DNA of 64,000 nucleotides from Sordariomycetes sp. S80-01Y (GCA_037042185.1 JAXQJY010000031.1:1240001-1304000), one strand, 5' to 3'. Shown: positions 33,841 to 45,382, counted from the stretch's first letter. Program-made: numbers and translations. The notes: generated by a model from the letters alone, not told the origin.

Positions 33841-35241
33841 GACGGCGATTCGCTGTGATCGACCGAGAAGAGGTCACTATCGGCGAGGATGAAGAGACGT
33901 CGCCTCCACAGACGGGAGGTTGCAACCTTTCATTGACATAATGCAATGCAGGCTGTGTTTGAGGGGAACTTGGAGTTGGAGGACGATCCAGGCGGGCGCT
34001 TCACAGCTGCACGTGGCTGTCTTCCAAGTCCTGAGCGACCTGACCCAGGGCGGCGACCCAGAGCGAGCGCTCAGGCAGCCGGGTCGAACACCTTGGCGGA
34101 CATGCAGCATTTGTCCAACAAGCCACCCATTCATACTGTACACGACGTCCAGGCCACCAAAGACAATCAACCTCTGGTATGAACTTCTTTTTGGATGCTT
34201 CGGATCAGGACCCGGCCAGCCGATTCGGAGGGGTGGGGGTTATCAAACAGAGTCGCCGAGATGGCGCCTAAGAGAGCGACTGAGGGAGTACGTACTCCAT
34301 ATCGATGATGGCGTCCTTATCCTCCCGTTGTCTCGCCCTTCACGATTACGGCAGCTGCCCAACGAGCGGTGTCAGAAGCTGAGGTGCTTCATGCTGTGAA
34401 GCATTGGACGGGACTCAAACTTCAAGCCACCGCGGCTTCAAGCTGGAGCATCCACATGTCGGACAGGCGGCCGTTGCGCCCGTAGCAACCAGGGGTTTGC
34501 TGGTGCGCAGCAAATCATAATCAGGCTGTTATCTGGGTCCCTGATGCCGCCCCCACCCGACTGCGACTTCGCCTGTGCAGGCCACTGAACTTTGCCGACA
34601 GAGGCGAACTCGAGGACTCGAAGCTGCGAAGCCTCGAAACCTGAGCGTGGGATTTGCTCTGTCAAGGACCCAAAAACGCCCGCAGCGTGTTTTAGAACCC
34701 ACCCCAATGCGAATGGGGCGCAATCGCCCAAGGCCACGGCCGCACGCACGGGCGATGGGCGTGATAAGGTCGCTGGAATAGGTTAAGCCAAGCTGGCTGG
34801 TTACGCTTCTTCCCGTACCGAGTACACACGATGATGCACCACACATGGCGCGTCAGTCCTCGTCGAGTCTCGACGGACCACACAGGCACACAGACCGTTG
34901 CCATCCCACCACCCTCCGGGCCGCCCCTAGACAGGCTCCAGGTCCCAATTCCCGCAGTACAACGAGTCGGGGGTGGGTGAGCCCCCAACTTCTTGAATAA
35001 TATTTATGGGGATGCCCGCCCCTTGCGCCTTGCCAGTAGTCTGGCTTCGGGGGTTCATATTCTCGGCAGTCATCAGAGAGGGCATCTGTCGAAGCATCTA
35101 ATATCCCGATTTTCTCCTGTCCGGTACCGGCACCGGTCACTTCATTTCGATCACAGCTGCCTACACCTGTGTCCATGGACCGAGAAAGAGCTCGCTGTCG
35201 TGGGCGTTCGACACTTGCTGAGCCTCCGCTCCCTGCACTGA
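33841..35241. other. Intergenic, 1.4 kb, no supported gene
   Basis: Overlapping short ORFs on both strands (for example 33920-34399 and 34529-34846) lack domains. It holds a perfect 14-bp palindrome at 34285-34298 and two divergent gene starts at its ends. Confidence 0.5.
34285..34298. repeat. Perfect 14-bp palindrome
   Basis: GGAGTACGTACTCC is self-complementary and lies between divergent genes. It shares a GTAC centre with the palindrome near 22.1 kb. Confidence 0.55.
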
Positions 35242-36777
35242 ATGGCACCGCCCACATCGTCGTCGCCTTCGCCGCCGACCAAGTTTCCGCAAATGCCGCC
35301 CTCGCCTCCGGTTCCGGCTCCGGCTCCGGCTCCGGCCTCAACGACCCAGCCCGATGATGCTCACTTCCCTCAGGGTCAATGTCGCTTCATCCTTATGCAA
35401 CAGGAGGTGAAGGGCCATCGATGTGCCTGCGTAACCTTCAGTCGCAACAAGGCTTTGCCCGGTGCGGTATGTGACTGTGGCCACCAAGCCTGCTTCCACT
35501 TGACGTCCGCCGATGCGCCGTCTCCAGGACAGAACCGTGACGAGATCCAGACCCTGAAACAGCGTATTGGATTGCTGGAAGCACATCAGCAGATGCCCCC
35601 ACCCATCAGCGAACACGGAGACCTGGACTCAGTCATACCCCGGTTGAGCCAGTTGGAAGAGACCCTCGACAAGAGGGGCGAGGAGCTGCACAACGAGATC
35701 AAGGCGTCCTATCAAAACATTTCAGCAGCGTGGCAGACTATCGAAGCACTTCAGAAACAGCTTCATACTTTCGAGACTACGTGTCGTGTTCAAAGTGGTC
35801 AACTAGCCCGGGCAGGGAAGGAGCTGCAGGATCTGAGGAATCGCAATCTTGAGTTGCTGGAGACGGATGAAATGTTGGAAGAGAGGATCGAGAAGCTAGA
35901 GGGAGATGGTATGGACACACTGTTGTCACCGGCCCAGGAACCCCTCGAAAAGGGCCTCGAACAGGGCATCAATTTGATGCCAATGCTGGCTTCTCGCGTC
36001 CCACGTCGTCGTCGCTCCTCGGTAGCAACTCGGTCTCTGCCACAGCCATTGCGTCCAAGTGCCCAGCCCGCAACGCCCCAGGAGACCCCTAGGACTCACT
36101 CAGCCGGCTCGCTCCCCGTCCCGACATCGGAATCCTGGACTGTCCACATATCACTCCTCCCATCCCGAGAACAACCTTTCCCGTTCGAAAAGGACACGAA
36201 CGCCTACAAACGCTGCCTTTCTCGTGGTCTTCAGCGCATGGTTGCAGTCGAGGGAGAGTCTGGAGAGCACTTCGTGGCCGCCGTGTCAAGGGCCTTTCGG
36301 GACGTCTTGCGAGGCGCACCGTGGGCACCTCTTCAAGCTGAGATTTGCGATGCAAAAGACCTTCAAGGGCAACCCATGCTGCGTCCCCATGAAGATATCT
36401 TCGAACCATTCGACTACAACAAAGATTTTTTGCGCCGAAGATGCGCTGTTTGTGACGGCGAGGGGAGGATGCAGTCCCTATATTTGGCGTTGCGGCATGG
36501 AGCCTTGTCATGGCCAATGATCAAGAGCTTCCCTGTGTTCGTTGAGGGGCTTGAGTCCAGCTGGGAAGACGACCCGTATCTTGACGGCCCAAAAAGTGAT
36601 GAGACAGCCCCCGCTGCGGCCAACATTAGTTGTCGCCAGAAGTCCTTTGGTATGGTTTCTGCAAAGCGTGGCGTGTCCGAGCTAGAGCCACTTGACGACA
36701 TAATGGCAGGCGACAAGGAAGGAATAAGAATGAAGAAGGGTCGCACTTGCATCCCCGATATGATTGAGATTCGCTGA
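35242..36777 (+). CDS. Cys/His-module coiled-coil protein, unknown function
   Basis: A single exon of 511 aa. A Pro/Ala-rich head (1-45) contains a hexanucleotide-coded PAPAPA run. A compact metal-site-like module follows: Cys47, Cys61, Cys63, Cys77, Cys79, His81, Cys84, His86, with the core CDCGHQACFH. Residues about 98-222 are a coiled coil broken by a Pro segment. A basic Ser/Pro linker leads to a folded-looking C-terminal domain (about 298-445, SWTVHISLLPSREQPFPFEKD through RRRCAVCDGEG). I do not recognise a named family, though similar Cys/His plus coiled-coil proteins occur in other filamentous ascomycetes as far as I recall. Zinc binding is inferred from residue spacing. Confidence 0.85.
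   Translation: MAPPTSSSPSPPTKFPQMPPSPPVPAPAPAPASTTQPDDAHFPQGQCRFILMQQEVKGHRCACVTFSRNKALPGAVCDCGHQACFHLTSADAPSPGQNRDEIQTLKQRIGLLEAHQQMPPPISEHGDLDSVIPRLSQLEETLDKRGEELHNEIKASYQNISAAWQTIEALQKQLHTFETTCRVQSGQLARAGKELQDLRNRNLELLETDEMLEERIEKLEGDGMDTLLSPAQEPLEKGLEQGINLMPMLASRVPRRRRSSVATRSLPQPLRPSAQPATPQETPRTHSAGSLPVPTSESWTVHISLLPSREQPFPFEKDTNAYKRCLSRGLQRMVAVEGESGEHFVAAVSRAFRDVLRGAPWAPLQAEICDAKDLQGQPMLRPHEDIFEPFDYNKDFLRRRCAVCDGEGRMQSLYLALRHGALSWPMIKSFPVFVEGLESSWEDDPYLDGPKSDETAPAAANISCRQKSFGMVSAKRGVSELEPLDDIMAGDKEGIRMKKGRTCIPDMIEIR
35307..35336 (+). repeat. Hexanucleotide GGCTCC-type microsatellite in coding DNA
   Basis: About four to five imperfect copies of a CCGGCT unit encode the PVPAPAPAPAP run of the overlapping gene. 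Length variation would change only the number of Pro-Ala pairs. Confidence 0.75.
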
Positions 36778-37376
36778 GGATTTTTGATGGTTGCATTTGA
36801 TGTTCGGGAGATTGGATAGAGATGGCTTTGGCGTTATGAATAGCTTGGATCGGAGCAGTTGCTTTCTTCATTGCTGTCGAGCATGTGCAGCTGGACAGAA
36901 GGCGTTCGTTGAGAAGATATGGATCTGAAGCATAGACATCCCATTGTGCAGCGTTGCCGCGCTTAGATAGAGTGGAATAATGAGCAGGTATCTTAAAATA
37001 AGCTTGCTCACCTACTTTATACTAAATAACGCGAGTGCTGCAATGTGTCTTGCGTCTCCTGGAGGTATCAGAATGAAATGTAGGAGACGATGGCTAGTGG
37101 TCACAGCCTGATGATGGCTTACCTTAACACACCGGTCTCCACCCCGAATGCTGTTCGGCGCAACTTCACCCTCCCAAGGTACGTTCACCAATTCTCCACC
37201 GCTCCGAGCTTTCGAGATACACCTCCCCCTCCGCCCTACCTTTTAAGTCTCGTACAGAGGCTTCGGGCAAGGAAATTCCTACTTTTAGTTTAAACAGCCA
37301 TAGGCGCTCGGTCTTCCGGTCTCTGAAAGTCGCATTCGAACCTCCCTACGCCTACGACCCACTCAATACTCAAATC
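36778..37376. other. Intergenic region before NCBP3-like gene
   Basis: About 600 bp between tandem genes. No gene is supported. It holds the downstream promoter, with no clear motif. Confidence 0.45.
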
Positions 37377-38605
37377 ATGGATCTTGACATTGAGATGGGC
37401 TATGACCCTCAAGCTCTGCCTGCCGAGGGGGAGGAACTTACAAGGTCCAATGCCGATGATATTTTGGTTCAGCAACCCGTGCTCGCCCGGTACTCGCCCT
37501 GCGCTAACCTAAAGCCTCGCAGCAACCAGATGAGCCCGAAGAAGCGGGCGAAGTGATCGAGGACGAAAACGAGCGTGGAGACGACGAATCGAAAATCCTT
37601 GTGCCCACCAAGATTCACATCCGTGGTCTAGACACGTTGAATACGGAAGAGATCAAGAAATACGTCGCAGCACATTACGGGCATGTGGATCGCGTGGAAT
37701 GGATAGACGATACAGGCGCCAACCTGCTGTTCTCCTCCGAGGCTTCGGCGCGCGATGCGCTCATTGCGCTCTCAACAATCGAAATCGCAGACCCTACAGT
37801 TTTGGCAGCCGGTGAGGAGACATTGCCAGCCAAGCCATTCGAGGCCAAGCCTGAGATCAGCTTGCACGTGCGTTACGCGGTGGCTAGTGACAAGAAAGCA
37901 CCCGGGGCCGCCTTGAGAAGCCGCTTCTACCTCTTGAACCCCGAATACGACCCCGAAGAGAGGCGGCGAAAGGACAAGTACCGCGACCGCCATGGCGGTA
38001 GACGAGGCCGTAGGGACAGTGAGGGCGATATTGGGATCAGTTTCGAAGCAAGCATGTACGATGACGCCCCGCGCTCGTCACGAGATCGTGACCGCCCATC
38101 ATCTTCCCCGGATCGCCTACGAAATCGAGGAAAGGAGCTCTTCGCTGGCCCCAGAGACTCCCGCCGACGAGACCGCGACCGTTCTGCCTCCCCAGCCCGC
38201 TCCGACGAGTCCATGTCCGAAGAGCCCTCCTCCTCCACAAACCGCCTTAAAGCGCGCTCCCTCAAATCCCGAATCTCCAGCGACAACCGCTCAAAGGAGC
38301 TCTTCCCCTCCAAAAGGACACTCCTGTCCGGAGGCGGCCAACTCGACTCCCTTGGCGACGCGATGGGTTCGGCACACCTTAGAGAGGAGGATCGGCCCCG
38401 CATTGTCGAGTCCACTGGCAACTTCAACATACGGGGTAGCGCAGCGCGAGGGGGTTCGGGAGATGGTGGGTTTGCGATCAAGGGTGCTAGTACGGCGCGA
38501 GAGCTGTTTCCAGGGAAGTTCGGCGGTGGAAATGGGAATGCTGGGAAGGAATTGCTTGATGCTAAAAGGAGAACGAGACAGAGGGCGGAGGACCTATTTG
38601 GATAA
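37377..38605 (+). CDS. NCBP3: NCBP3-like RNA cap-binding protein
   Basis: Two exons (37377-37466 and 37523-38605) give 390 aa. The acceptor (CTAACC branch, CGCAG) is clear, but the donor is uncertain: GTTCAG at 37467 or GTGCTC at 37479 both keep frame, differing by four residues. An acidic N-terminus (MDLDIEMGYD) precedes an RRM-like domain (ILVPTKIHIRGLDTL to ANLLFSSEASARDAL) and the family segment RSRFYLLNPEYDPEERRR. The tail is Arg/Ser/Asp-rich and repeats a short K/R-E-L-F/L motif at residues 234, 288, 356 and 372, ending in EDLFG. NCBP3 joins NCBP1 in an alternative nuclear cap-binding complex for mRNA export. The fungal role is inferred. Confidence 0.85.
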
Positions 38606-38698
38606 GATAGATTATCCAGTTCATGGGCTTTATGAGCGGGCGAGGGTATGGCGTTTGGGGGTTATGATATTAGATTTCCCTATTTAACGACGTCGAAT

Positions 38699-39740
38699 TC
38701 ACCACCACTTTTCGGTCAAGACCTGCCGATGATCTAACCCTAGCCCCTTCTCCTTTGAAGTCAGCGCCGTGACAAATTCGTCAGTCATGTTCGGCGGTCC
38801 GCAGATGTACACCGCAGTACCATCGGGCTGATCGTCGCTAATGAGCTCCTCAACGTCTTGAACTGACAGTCGACGTTGATAAATGTCAATTTGATTCTCA
38901 GTAAGACTCTTGCGTACGTTAGCAGACTTTCCAGTGGTGAATACCTTCACCACTCCCTTAACTCTTCCTTGCCGATACAGCTCTTTGATTCTGTCCAAGA
39001 ACACCACACCTTGTAGCCCATTCTCAGGGATCTTTGTGCCGTAAGCGATCTTGACATCCAAATCCACGTTCTGCTCAGCAATAAAACTCAGCATGCTCAT
39101 CAGCGGATTGATCCCAACGCCTCCTGCCACGAAGACAACTCTCTTTCCACTCCAACCACGTGGTGGGTAGACGAAGCTCCCGCCCACCCTGACCTTCAGC
39201 GCCTGTCCGAGGATGTCTTCTTTTGGTCTCCAAAACCATGCCGCCGGCGGATTCGAGGGGGACTCTTGGATAGCCAGCTCAAGATGAGGAGAGGGGTTGG
39301 CGGGGGAGGCTAGGGAAGGCGGGGATGTTATGGTGAAGCCACCTGCTTTAGGAATCGACGGAACAAAGACATCTAGCCATTGGCCTGGTAGGAACTGCAC
39401 ATTTGCATCAGTCTGACATTCAAAGAGTGACGAGGTGGGTGGCGAGACCGGACCTTGACAGGACCGTTGACGAGGTCCAAGCGTAGGAGACGGACACGGT
39501 CGTTGACTTGATCTACACGGCTAAGTCTGACGTCGTGAAATCCCTTGCAAGTTTTAGCCTCGTGAGACTCAAGTCCAAATATGATTACTCCTTTACCAGT
39601 GCTCGAGGCTCGGCGGCCGTTCGCTGTTCGTGGCTCGTCTTCTGCGTCATCGTTGATGTTGATAATGCTCGAGAATAAGTTGTCTTTGGGACCCCACGGG
39701 TCGTAGCAGGTGCCAGTATCAACAGTCCCCTCAAAGTCAT
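38699..39740 (-). CDS. OXNAD1: OXNAD1-like FAD/NAD(P) oxidoreductase
   Basis: Three exons (39597-39740, 39454-39543, 38699-39394) give 309 aa. The start at 39740 gives a basic, Ser/Thr-rich N-terminus (MTLRGLLILAPATTRG) resembling a mitochondrial presequence, then AEPRALGFHDVRLSRVDQVND, which fits the family once the first intron is removed. The second intron has an unusual GTCCGG donor. The FAD-binding barrel shows FLPGQWLDVFVP and GGFTITSPP. The NAD(P) domain shows VFVAGGVGINPLMSML and AVYICGPPNM. The ferredoxin-reductase-like fold is clear, but the electron acceptor is unknown. The gene is convergent with the NCBP3-like gene, 93 bp away. Confidence 0.88.
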
Positions 39741-40150
39741 GAAGACCAGATCTTTTCGAATTCAGATCTGGCAGTTGTGCCGTGGGAGTAACGAAGGTCG
39801 GCACGCTTGTCTTCAAAGGTTATCTCGGGTTCATGAGGGGCAATGGATGAGCCCAGAGACAGCCTGGTAATTCGTCCCGTTCCAGTAGCGACACATGTAT
39901 GTATGTCACTTGATTGACCAACACAATGTGCTTGTTTGCAGCCAAAAGTTCTATTTTCATTTCCATAAGCACACGAGGCTACGGATGGTACACCTAGCCT
40001 TAGCATGATAGCATTAAAGCCAGAAGGACGCAATGACTTTTATGCCAGCAGCGACCACCCAAGGCTGTTCTATTCTAGCCCTACACCGTTTGCGCTCAAA
40101 GCGATGAATTGCACCGCATTTCCATGTAGTCCTCGTCAAATCCCTTTAAC
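39741..40150. other. Intergenic, OXNAD1-like 5' flank
   Basis: About 410 bp. A minus ORF (39737-40033) was considered as an upstream exon but does not join in phase to a family-like sequence. Nothing else is seen. Confidence 0.45.
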
Positions 40151-42872
40151 TTACGATGGCTCGGTCCAGTTGACCTGTTCCATCATTTGACCGGCCACTG
40201 GATGCGCGTATCCAATCCTGAGACGCAGACGCAATGGCTGCGGGATGCATTAGTACACTTATTCTCGGCTCTACATGAATCGGGATGAGACTTACTCCTT
40301 TGCACCCAGTTACTCTCATAGCCTGGGTAGCCTCTGCGCCAGGGCCGATGTTCGATGTTGAGATGCTCTGCAGTTGCAGCTTTTGCGCTTTAGGAACAGC
40401 AGCCTGTAGGCCAACGTCCGACAATGGCGCTGAACCGCTGTTTTGGAAACGGGCAACGGCTTGGATTACGCCCTCGGCATTCCTCTGGATTTGGAACGTC
40501 ACGTTGAGGTCGTTGGCGTTGTAGCAAGGGATGCCTCCGGGGGCGGCTTGTGGCGGCGGTGTCCCAACACCACCCATGATGTCAAGGTTCGATGTTTGTT
40601 GTTGAGGAGCAGGAGAGGATGTGCCCGAAGGTCCCGAGCCGAAAAGATCCATGATGTTAGACATGTTACTGCCTGGCGGTGGGGGCGAGCCAGAGGCGGG
40701 AGGAGGAGATGATGGGCCGCCACCAAGAATGTCTGCAAGCAGATCCGAGTTGTTGGTGGACTGTGCGCTGTTTGCAGTCCCGACGGCTGGACCGTCCATG
40801 ATGTCGAGCAGATCCGCCTCAGAAGGCTTAACAATCTTGGACTTGCGGTTTGTAGCCTTCGATTTCTTGGTAGATGCGGGCCCAAGAACACGCGACTCCT
40901 CCTTGATCTGGGGAGGAGGCATCTTTTCCAAAACACCCCTACGGATTTGATCAAAGCCAAAGAGGTTGCTGTACTCTACAGCGCGCTGCTGCACCTCGAC
41001 GTCCAAACTAGTTTGGTTCTGTTGTAGCAAGCGTCGTACTCTCTCCACTTGCGAAGCGTCATTGAAGCGAGTGGTCAGCTTCATCAGGGCTGTGATGATG
41101 TACTCCGTGGAGACTTGCGAGGCGTAGCTGCTGTTGAGAATCAAAATAAAGAGATCAACGATCTCCTTCTCCTGGACCTCTTTCACCAGCTCTTCCTCCT
41201 CATACTGCCCACCTCTCAACAGAGAATCAGCGTACTCACCAATGCACCAGGCACCGGCTTGGGCCAGGCTCTCTTGAGTGATGTCCTTTTTAAGATTTGT
41301 GTATAGCTTCTGAACGGCGTATGTCTGTAGCTCAGGGGTGGTAGCGATGAGTCGGACAAACGATGACAGGATCTGTTCCTTGACGTAGTTGCCGGCTAGA
41401 GATAGAACCCGTAACATTGTGTCGAAGTGCCAACGCTTGTTTGGAGCAAACTTGTCAGCCGCAATGCCAATTTGGCTCGTCATCGTGGGCTTGAACTCGT
41501 TGTCCGCAACTTCTAGGAAAGCGAGGAGCTCCCTGATAAGAACGCGCACATTGCTTTCATTGATGAGTGTGAAGCTGAGATCCAACGCTCGCCTTCTGAT
41601 ACTGACATCAGGATCCCTCAGGCATTCCAAGATGGTGTTGCGATGACGTTGGACTGCGTTGGGCTCTATGGCGACCACCTTGATGAGGGTGTTGAGAGCA
41701 ACGTAACGGATATTGTTGTCCCTGTTCGTAAGGAACTTGCCGAGAATGTTAACACCCAACACTCGCAAGCCTGAGTCCGCTTCAATGTCGAGAATCGTCA
41801 GGACGGCCTCGTACAGAATAGAGTTGCCGACGTTCTTGGACGAGTCCGTGTTGGTGGCGACCTGCGCCAGGATATCGTTGATCTGTTCACTTGTCTCAAC
41901 ATCGCCCACAGCGAGGACTCTCAAGAGACGCAGGATCTTGACCTGTAGAAAGGGATCCGTAATGCCTGTAACGTCGTGCTCCGGCGCGTATCCTGACGTT
42001 GACAAGCTTTTCAACGTCTTTACCAAACCAGGCACAAATGCCCTAAACTTTTCCACGATACCCTCCTCGCCGCCCTCTTCCTCGTCTGCCTCGCACAAGC
42101 TCGTTACCAGGGTCAACCCGCAGAGCAGCACGCCGTGATTACGGTCTGAAAGAAGTTGTGTCGCCTTCTCGACGAAATGCTCTTGGAGGTCCGGAACCTT
42201 GCGACATATGCGCATCGCACAGAGAGCAGCCTTTCTTCGGATGTAGGGATTGGCCGTTGAGATCAGGTTCTCGACTTCGGGGAACAGGTCTCGTGACATC
42301 TCGATGGAAGCGATGTTACCCAGTGTGCAAAGAGCAAGCCCAACGATGTACTGGTTGGAGTGGCCCAAGTCACTGGCACGTGTTAGCATACTGTCCCACC
42401 TGGTTGACGGTAAAGGGTTGAGGCAACGAACTTCTTCAGCGAGTTGGTGACAAGCGTCAGAACCTCTTGGTTCTCATCCAATAGCAAGCTCGTAGCTAGA
42501 TGACCAAGTCGCTTATCGGCAAAGCGGGCAGAAGCGAGGAGTTTCAGACACTCGATCTGACCAAAATGCGTCCGCTCGCCCAAAGTGAAAAGATACAGCA
42601 GCTTTGCGACATTATTGCGCCTGCAGAGACCCTGTCAGTTTCTCCTCGAGCCATATTTCGAGTGGATCGGATTTGGATTGTACCGAACGTTGTGGTCGTG
42701 TGATTCCTCGCGGAAGCTGGCTCGAATGGCAGCGCTCTCCTTTTGAATGACGGCTCGTTCGTCTGCGATTGTCTTGGCCGCGCGCACGTTGCGGATGAAC
42801 TGTTTCACTGGAACTAAGTCTTAGCAACATCTAGTAGGGACTAGTCTGAAGGTGAACCGTACAGGAGCTCAT
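40151..42872 (-). CDS. APL4: AP-1 complex gamma-adaptin
   Basis: Five exons (42863-42872, 42684-42807, 42432-42620, 40296-42372, 40151-40237) give 828 aa. The first coding exon is only 10 nt (ATG AGC TCC T). With it the protein begins [27 protein letters not shown], as in the family. The armadillo-like trunk carries the landmarks [43 protein letters not shown] and [12 protein letters not shown] flexible hinge with Ser/Pro and DLL-type motifs follows residues about 580-690. The gamma-ear lies at the end, and the last exon in the correct frame encodes [24 protein letters not shown]. Gamma-adaptin selects cargo and binds clathrin on trans-Golgi and endosome membranes. Confidence 0.96.
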
Positions 42873-43937
42873 GTTGTCCGGAGGAGATGGGCGACAACCC
42901 GACGATGGGGGTCCCGCCTACGGATCTGGGTCCAGGGGAAGTCGGGACCAGCTGCGGCTCGTAATGGGCGGTGATGCGGCGCAAAGGGACTTCCCGCTGT
43001 TGGTGAGGTTGAAAAAAAACGGCAAAGATTCGCTTTCTGCTACCGGATGAGATCGGATGTGGTGTGTCGTCAAGTAGGGGAGGCGCAATAGACGGCGAAT
43101 CTGGCACCGTTCGGCCTGGGACGTGGGGCTTACTTGGGTTGCCCAGCTCTGAGCTGCCCCTACGATGTCTTCAATTGACGTTGAACTCCCCCGGAAAAGC
43201 ATCCACCCGACCCGGCACAGAACAACAACAGCAGGCTTCCACAATCCATCCCACCACGAATGAGAGTTGAGATTTGACATTTGAGCTTTTCGGCCATTGT
43301 ATCGGAGAATCTTCCTTGCTGCCTATTTGCAAATTACCTGCGAGGTTCATATTATTGGCAGCGCGCCGCCACCCTCTGCAGCGGCATTAGCATTGGCCAA
43401 CTGGGTCATCATTTGAGTTACTAGAATCGAAATCCTCAGGGAGTTCCGGGCATCTGCAACGCTTTGAGGTTTCGCTGTCGATGTTCTTGGCCTCGCATGG
43501 AAGCGCCGACAAAGTAGAAGCTGATTTTCGCACGCCTGTCTCGCATCTTTATCAAACGTGGGCAGATGCTCGGAGGCCTGACATCTTCGCTGCTCTTAAA
43601 GACCGGCCTGGAAGGTCTGGTGACCGAACTCCTGCGGTGCGACGGAGACGTTGAACTTGCTCAGACCCGATAGCCTGGGCCATACAAAGCCTGATGGGAC
43701 TACAGCATAATCCAGTGTCGGAATTTAGAGATAGAATCTTCGTGGCTAGACCATTTCCTCTTAACTTCATACTAAAGTACTCCGAGTTGGACCCTGTGTC
43801 GCTCATAATTTTGCCGATATCGAAGGAGAAACACAAAACAGGAACCTCCCACAGCCGAGACGCCGACACCCAATGACGAGCATTGAGGCTGCAAGCTTGT
43901 CAGGCCTCCACGCGAAGGCAGCCTCCCTACACAAAGC
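42873..43937. promoter_or_regulatory. Intergenic, APL4 5' flank and CMD1 3' flank
   Basis: About 1.06 kb. No ORF here resembles a known protein. The APL4 promoter should lie next to its start at 42872. Confidence 0.5.
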
Positions 43938-44890
43938 CTACTTTTGCATCATGAGCTGAACAAATTCGTTGTCTGCATTCCAGTGTCAGCGCCTTGAACG
44001 TGATGGGGACGGAGTCTGAGAGTCATACAGTCGATGCGGCCGTCGCCATCCTGGTCGGCTTCCCGGATCATCTCATCCACCTCATCATCGGTGAGCTTCT
44101 CGCCGATGGAAGTCATAACGTGTCGCAATTCAGCGGCAGAAATGAAGCCGTTGTTGTCGCGGTCGAACACCTTGAAGGCCTCGCGAATCTCCTCCTCGGA
44201 ATCGGTATCCTTCATTTTTCGCGCCATCATGGTCAGAAACTCTGATTGTCCGTTAGTTTCTCGGCACGTGCACTCACGGTTGCGGTTGGCTTACCCGGAA
44301 AGTCGATGGTGCCGTTGTTGTCGGCATCAACCTCGTTGATCATGTCCTGAAGCTCGGACTCAGAGGGATTCTGTCCCAGAGAACGCATGACAGTTCCTAG
44401 CTCCTTGGTGGTGATCTGACCTGCGTGTGCCGTCAGCCCCCTACTCTGAATTTTGTTCGTGGAACGTTCGAAGTCGCATGATCAAGGCTGCATGCATAGT
44501 CGTATGAACTCGCCAAGGTGGTCAAGGTGATTTCGACGTCGATCTAGTGGACGCGCGCTGGGGTTTTTCGTCTCGGCGAGCATTGCTGGGGTCGTTACTC
44601 ACCATCGCCGTCCTTGTCCTGCGCGATGTATTAGTCTTACTGAGACAAAGATGGCAGGAAGTAGGGTCTCAGAGAGAAGGTAGAGACTTACAAAGAGGGA
44701 GAAAGCCTCCTTGAACTCAGAGACCTGCTCTTCGGTAAGAGAGTCGGCCTACGGCAGGGTGGTCAGCGGCAAGTTCCCATCGTTAACTCAGGGGGCAGCC
44801 CCTCAGCCCATTGTGACGCGGGGCTATTCGCAGTGTTGACCCTTTGGATGACGGGCAATGATTGAGGTCGAGGTTGGTTGGACGCACCAT
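43938..44890 (-). CDS. CMD1: Calmodulin
   Basis: Six exons (44888-44890, 44692-44748, 44603-44618, 44295-44420, 44029-44241, 43938-43972) sum to exactly 149 aa. The start codon is alone in its exon, and the third exon is 16 nt (DKDGD plus one base of the next codon). All five introns use standard ends and matching phases. Four EF-hands with complete loops are visible: [36 protein letters not shown] and [12 protein letters not shown]. The protein ends [10 protein letters not shown]. Calmodulin is the main Ca2+ sensor for kinases, calcineurin and the cytoskeleton. The first intron (139 nt) and the third (182 nt) are long for this window. Confidence 0.97.
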
Positions 44891-45382
44891 TGTGAAGAAT
44901 CGCGATAAAGACGGTGTTGTTGGGGGTGTTTTGGTGTCGGTCGCGATAACGTGGATGTAGGAGGACAAGAAGTTGGCGGGGTGTTTTCCAAGATCGAAAG
45001 CTCGAGCTCGAGGCAGAAACAAATGGCGGCCCGGCCTGTGACGCTTCAGCTCCTAACAATGGAACTTAAGGGGAAAGGGGAGCATGTACACAGTCACTGT
45101 TGGCAGCCTGACGGGGCGCTACGCACTGTACTCTATGCCTTTTATGTGGCATAGCGCACAGTGCCCTTACGCTCAGCTACCCGCATCCGGCCTCCGGGAT
45201 TGGGTGTCGTAATGCGGCGTCTACCCGACCAGCTGTTGGAAGCTTCGACATCATGCGACCGATAACTCAGGACACGAACCAAAGCCGCCCGACCTGACCT
45301 TGATGCGAAGCTTTTCATGAAACGTTTTTTTATAATCGATATCATTTTCAATTGTTAACTTAGTCTCCTCTCCGCGTCCGCC
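44891..45382. promoter_or_regulatory. Divergent promoter region (CMD1 / TLG2)
   Basis: About 490 bp between head-to-head starts. Short AT-rich runs occur at 45325-45360. No gene is seen. Confidence 0.5.

Noticed and set aside
39737-40033. Minus ORF as upstream exon of the OXNAD1-like gene
   Set aside because: A different frame at 39740 gives an ATG, a presequence-like start and the conserved AEPR..HDVRLS when spliced, so this ORF is not needed.
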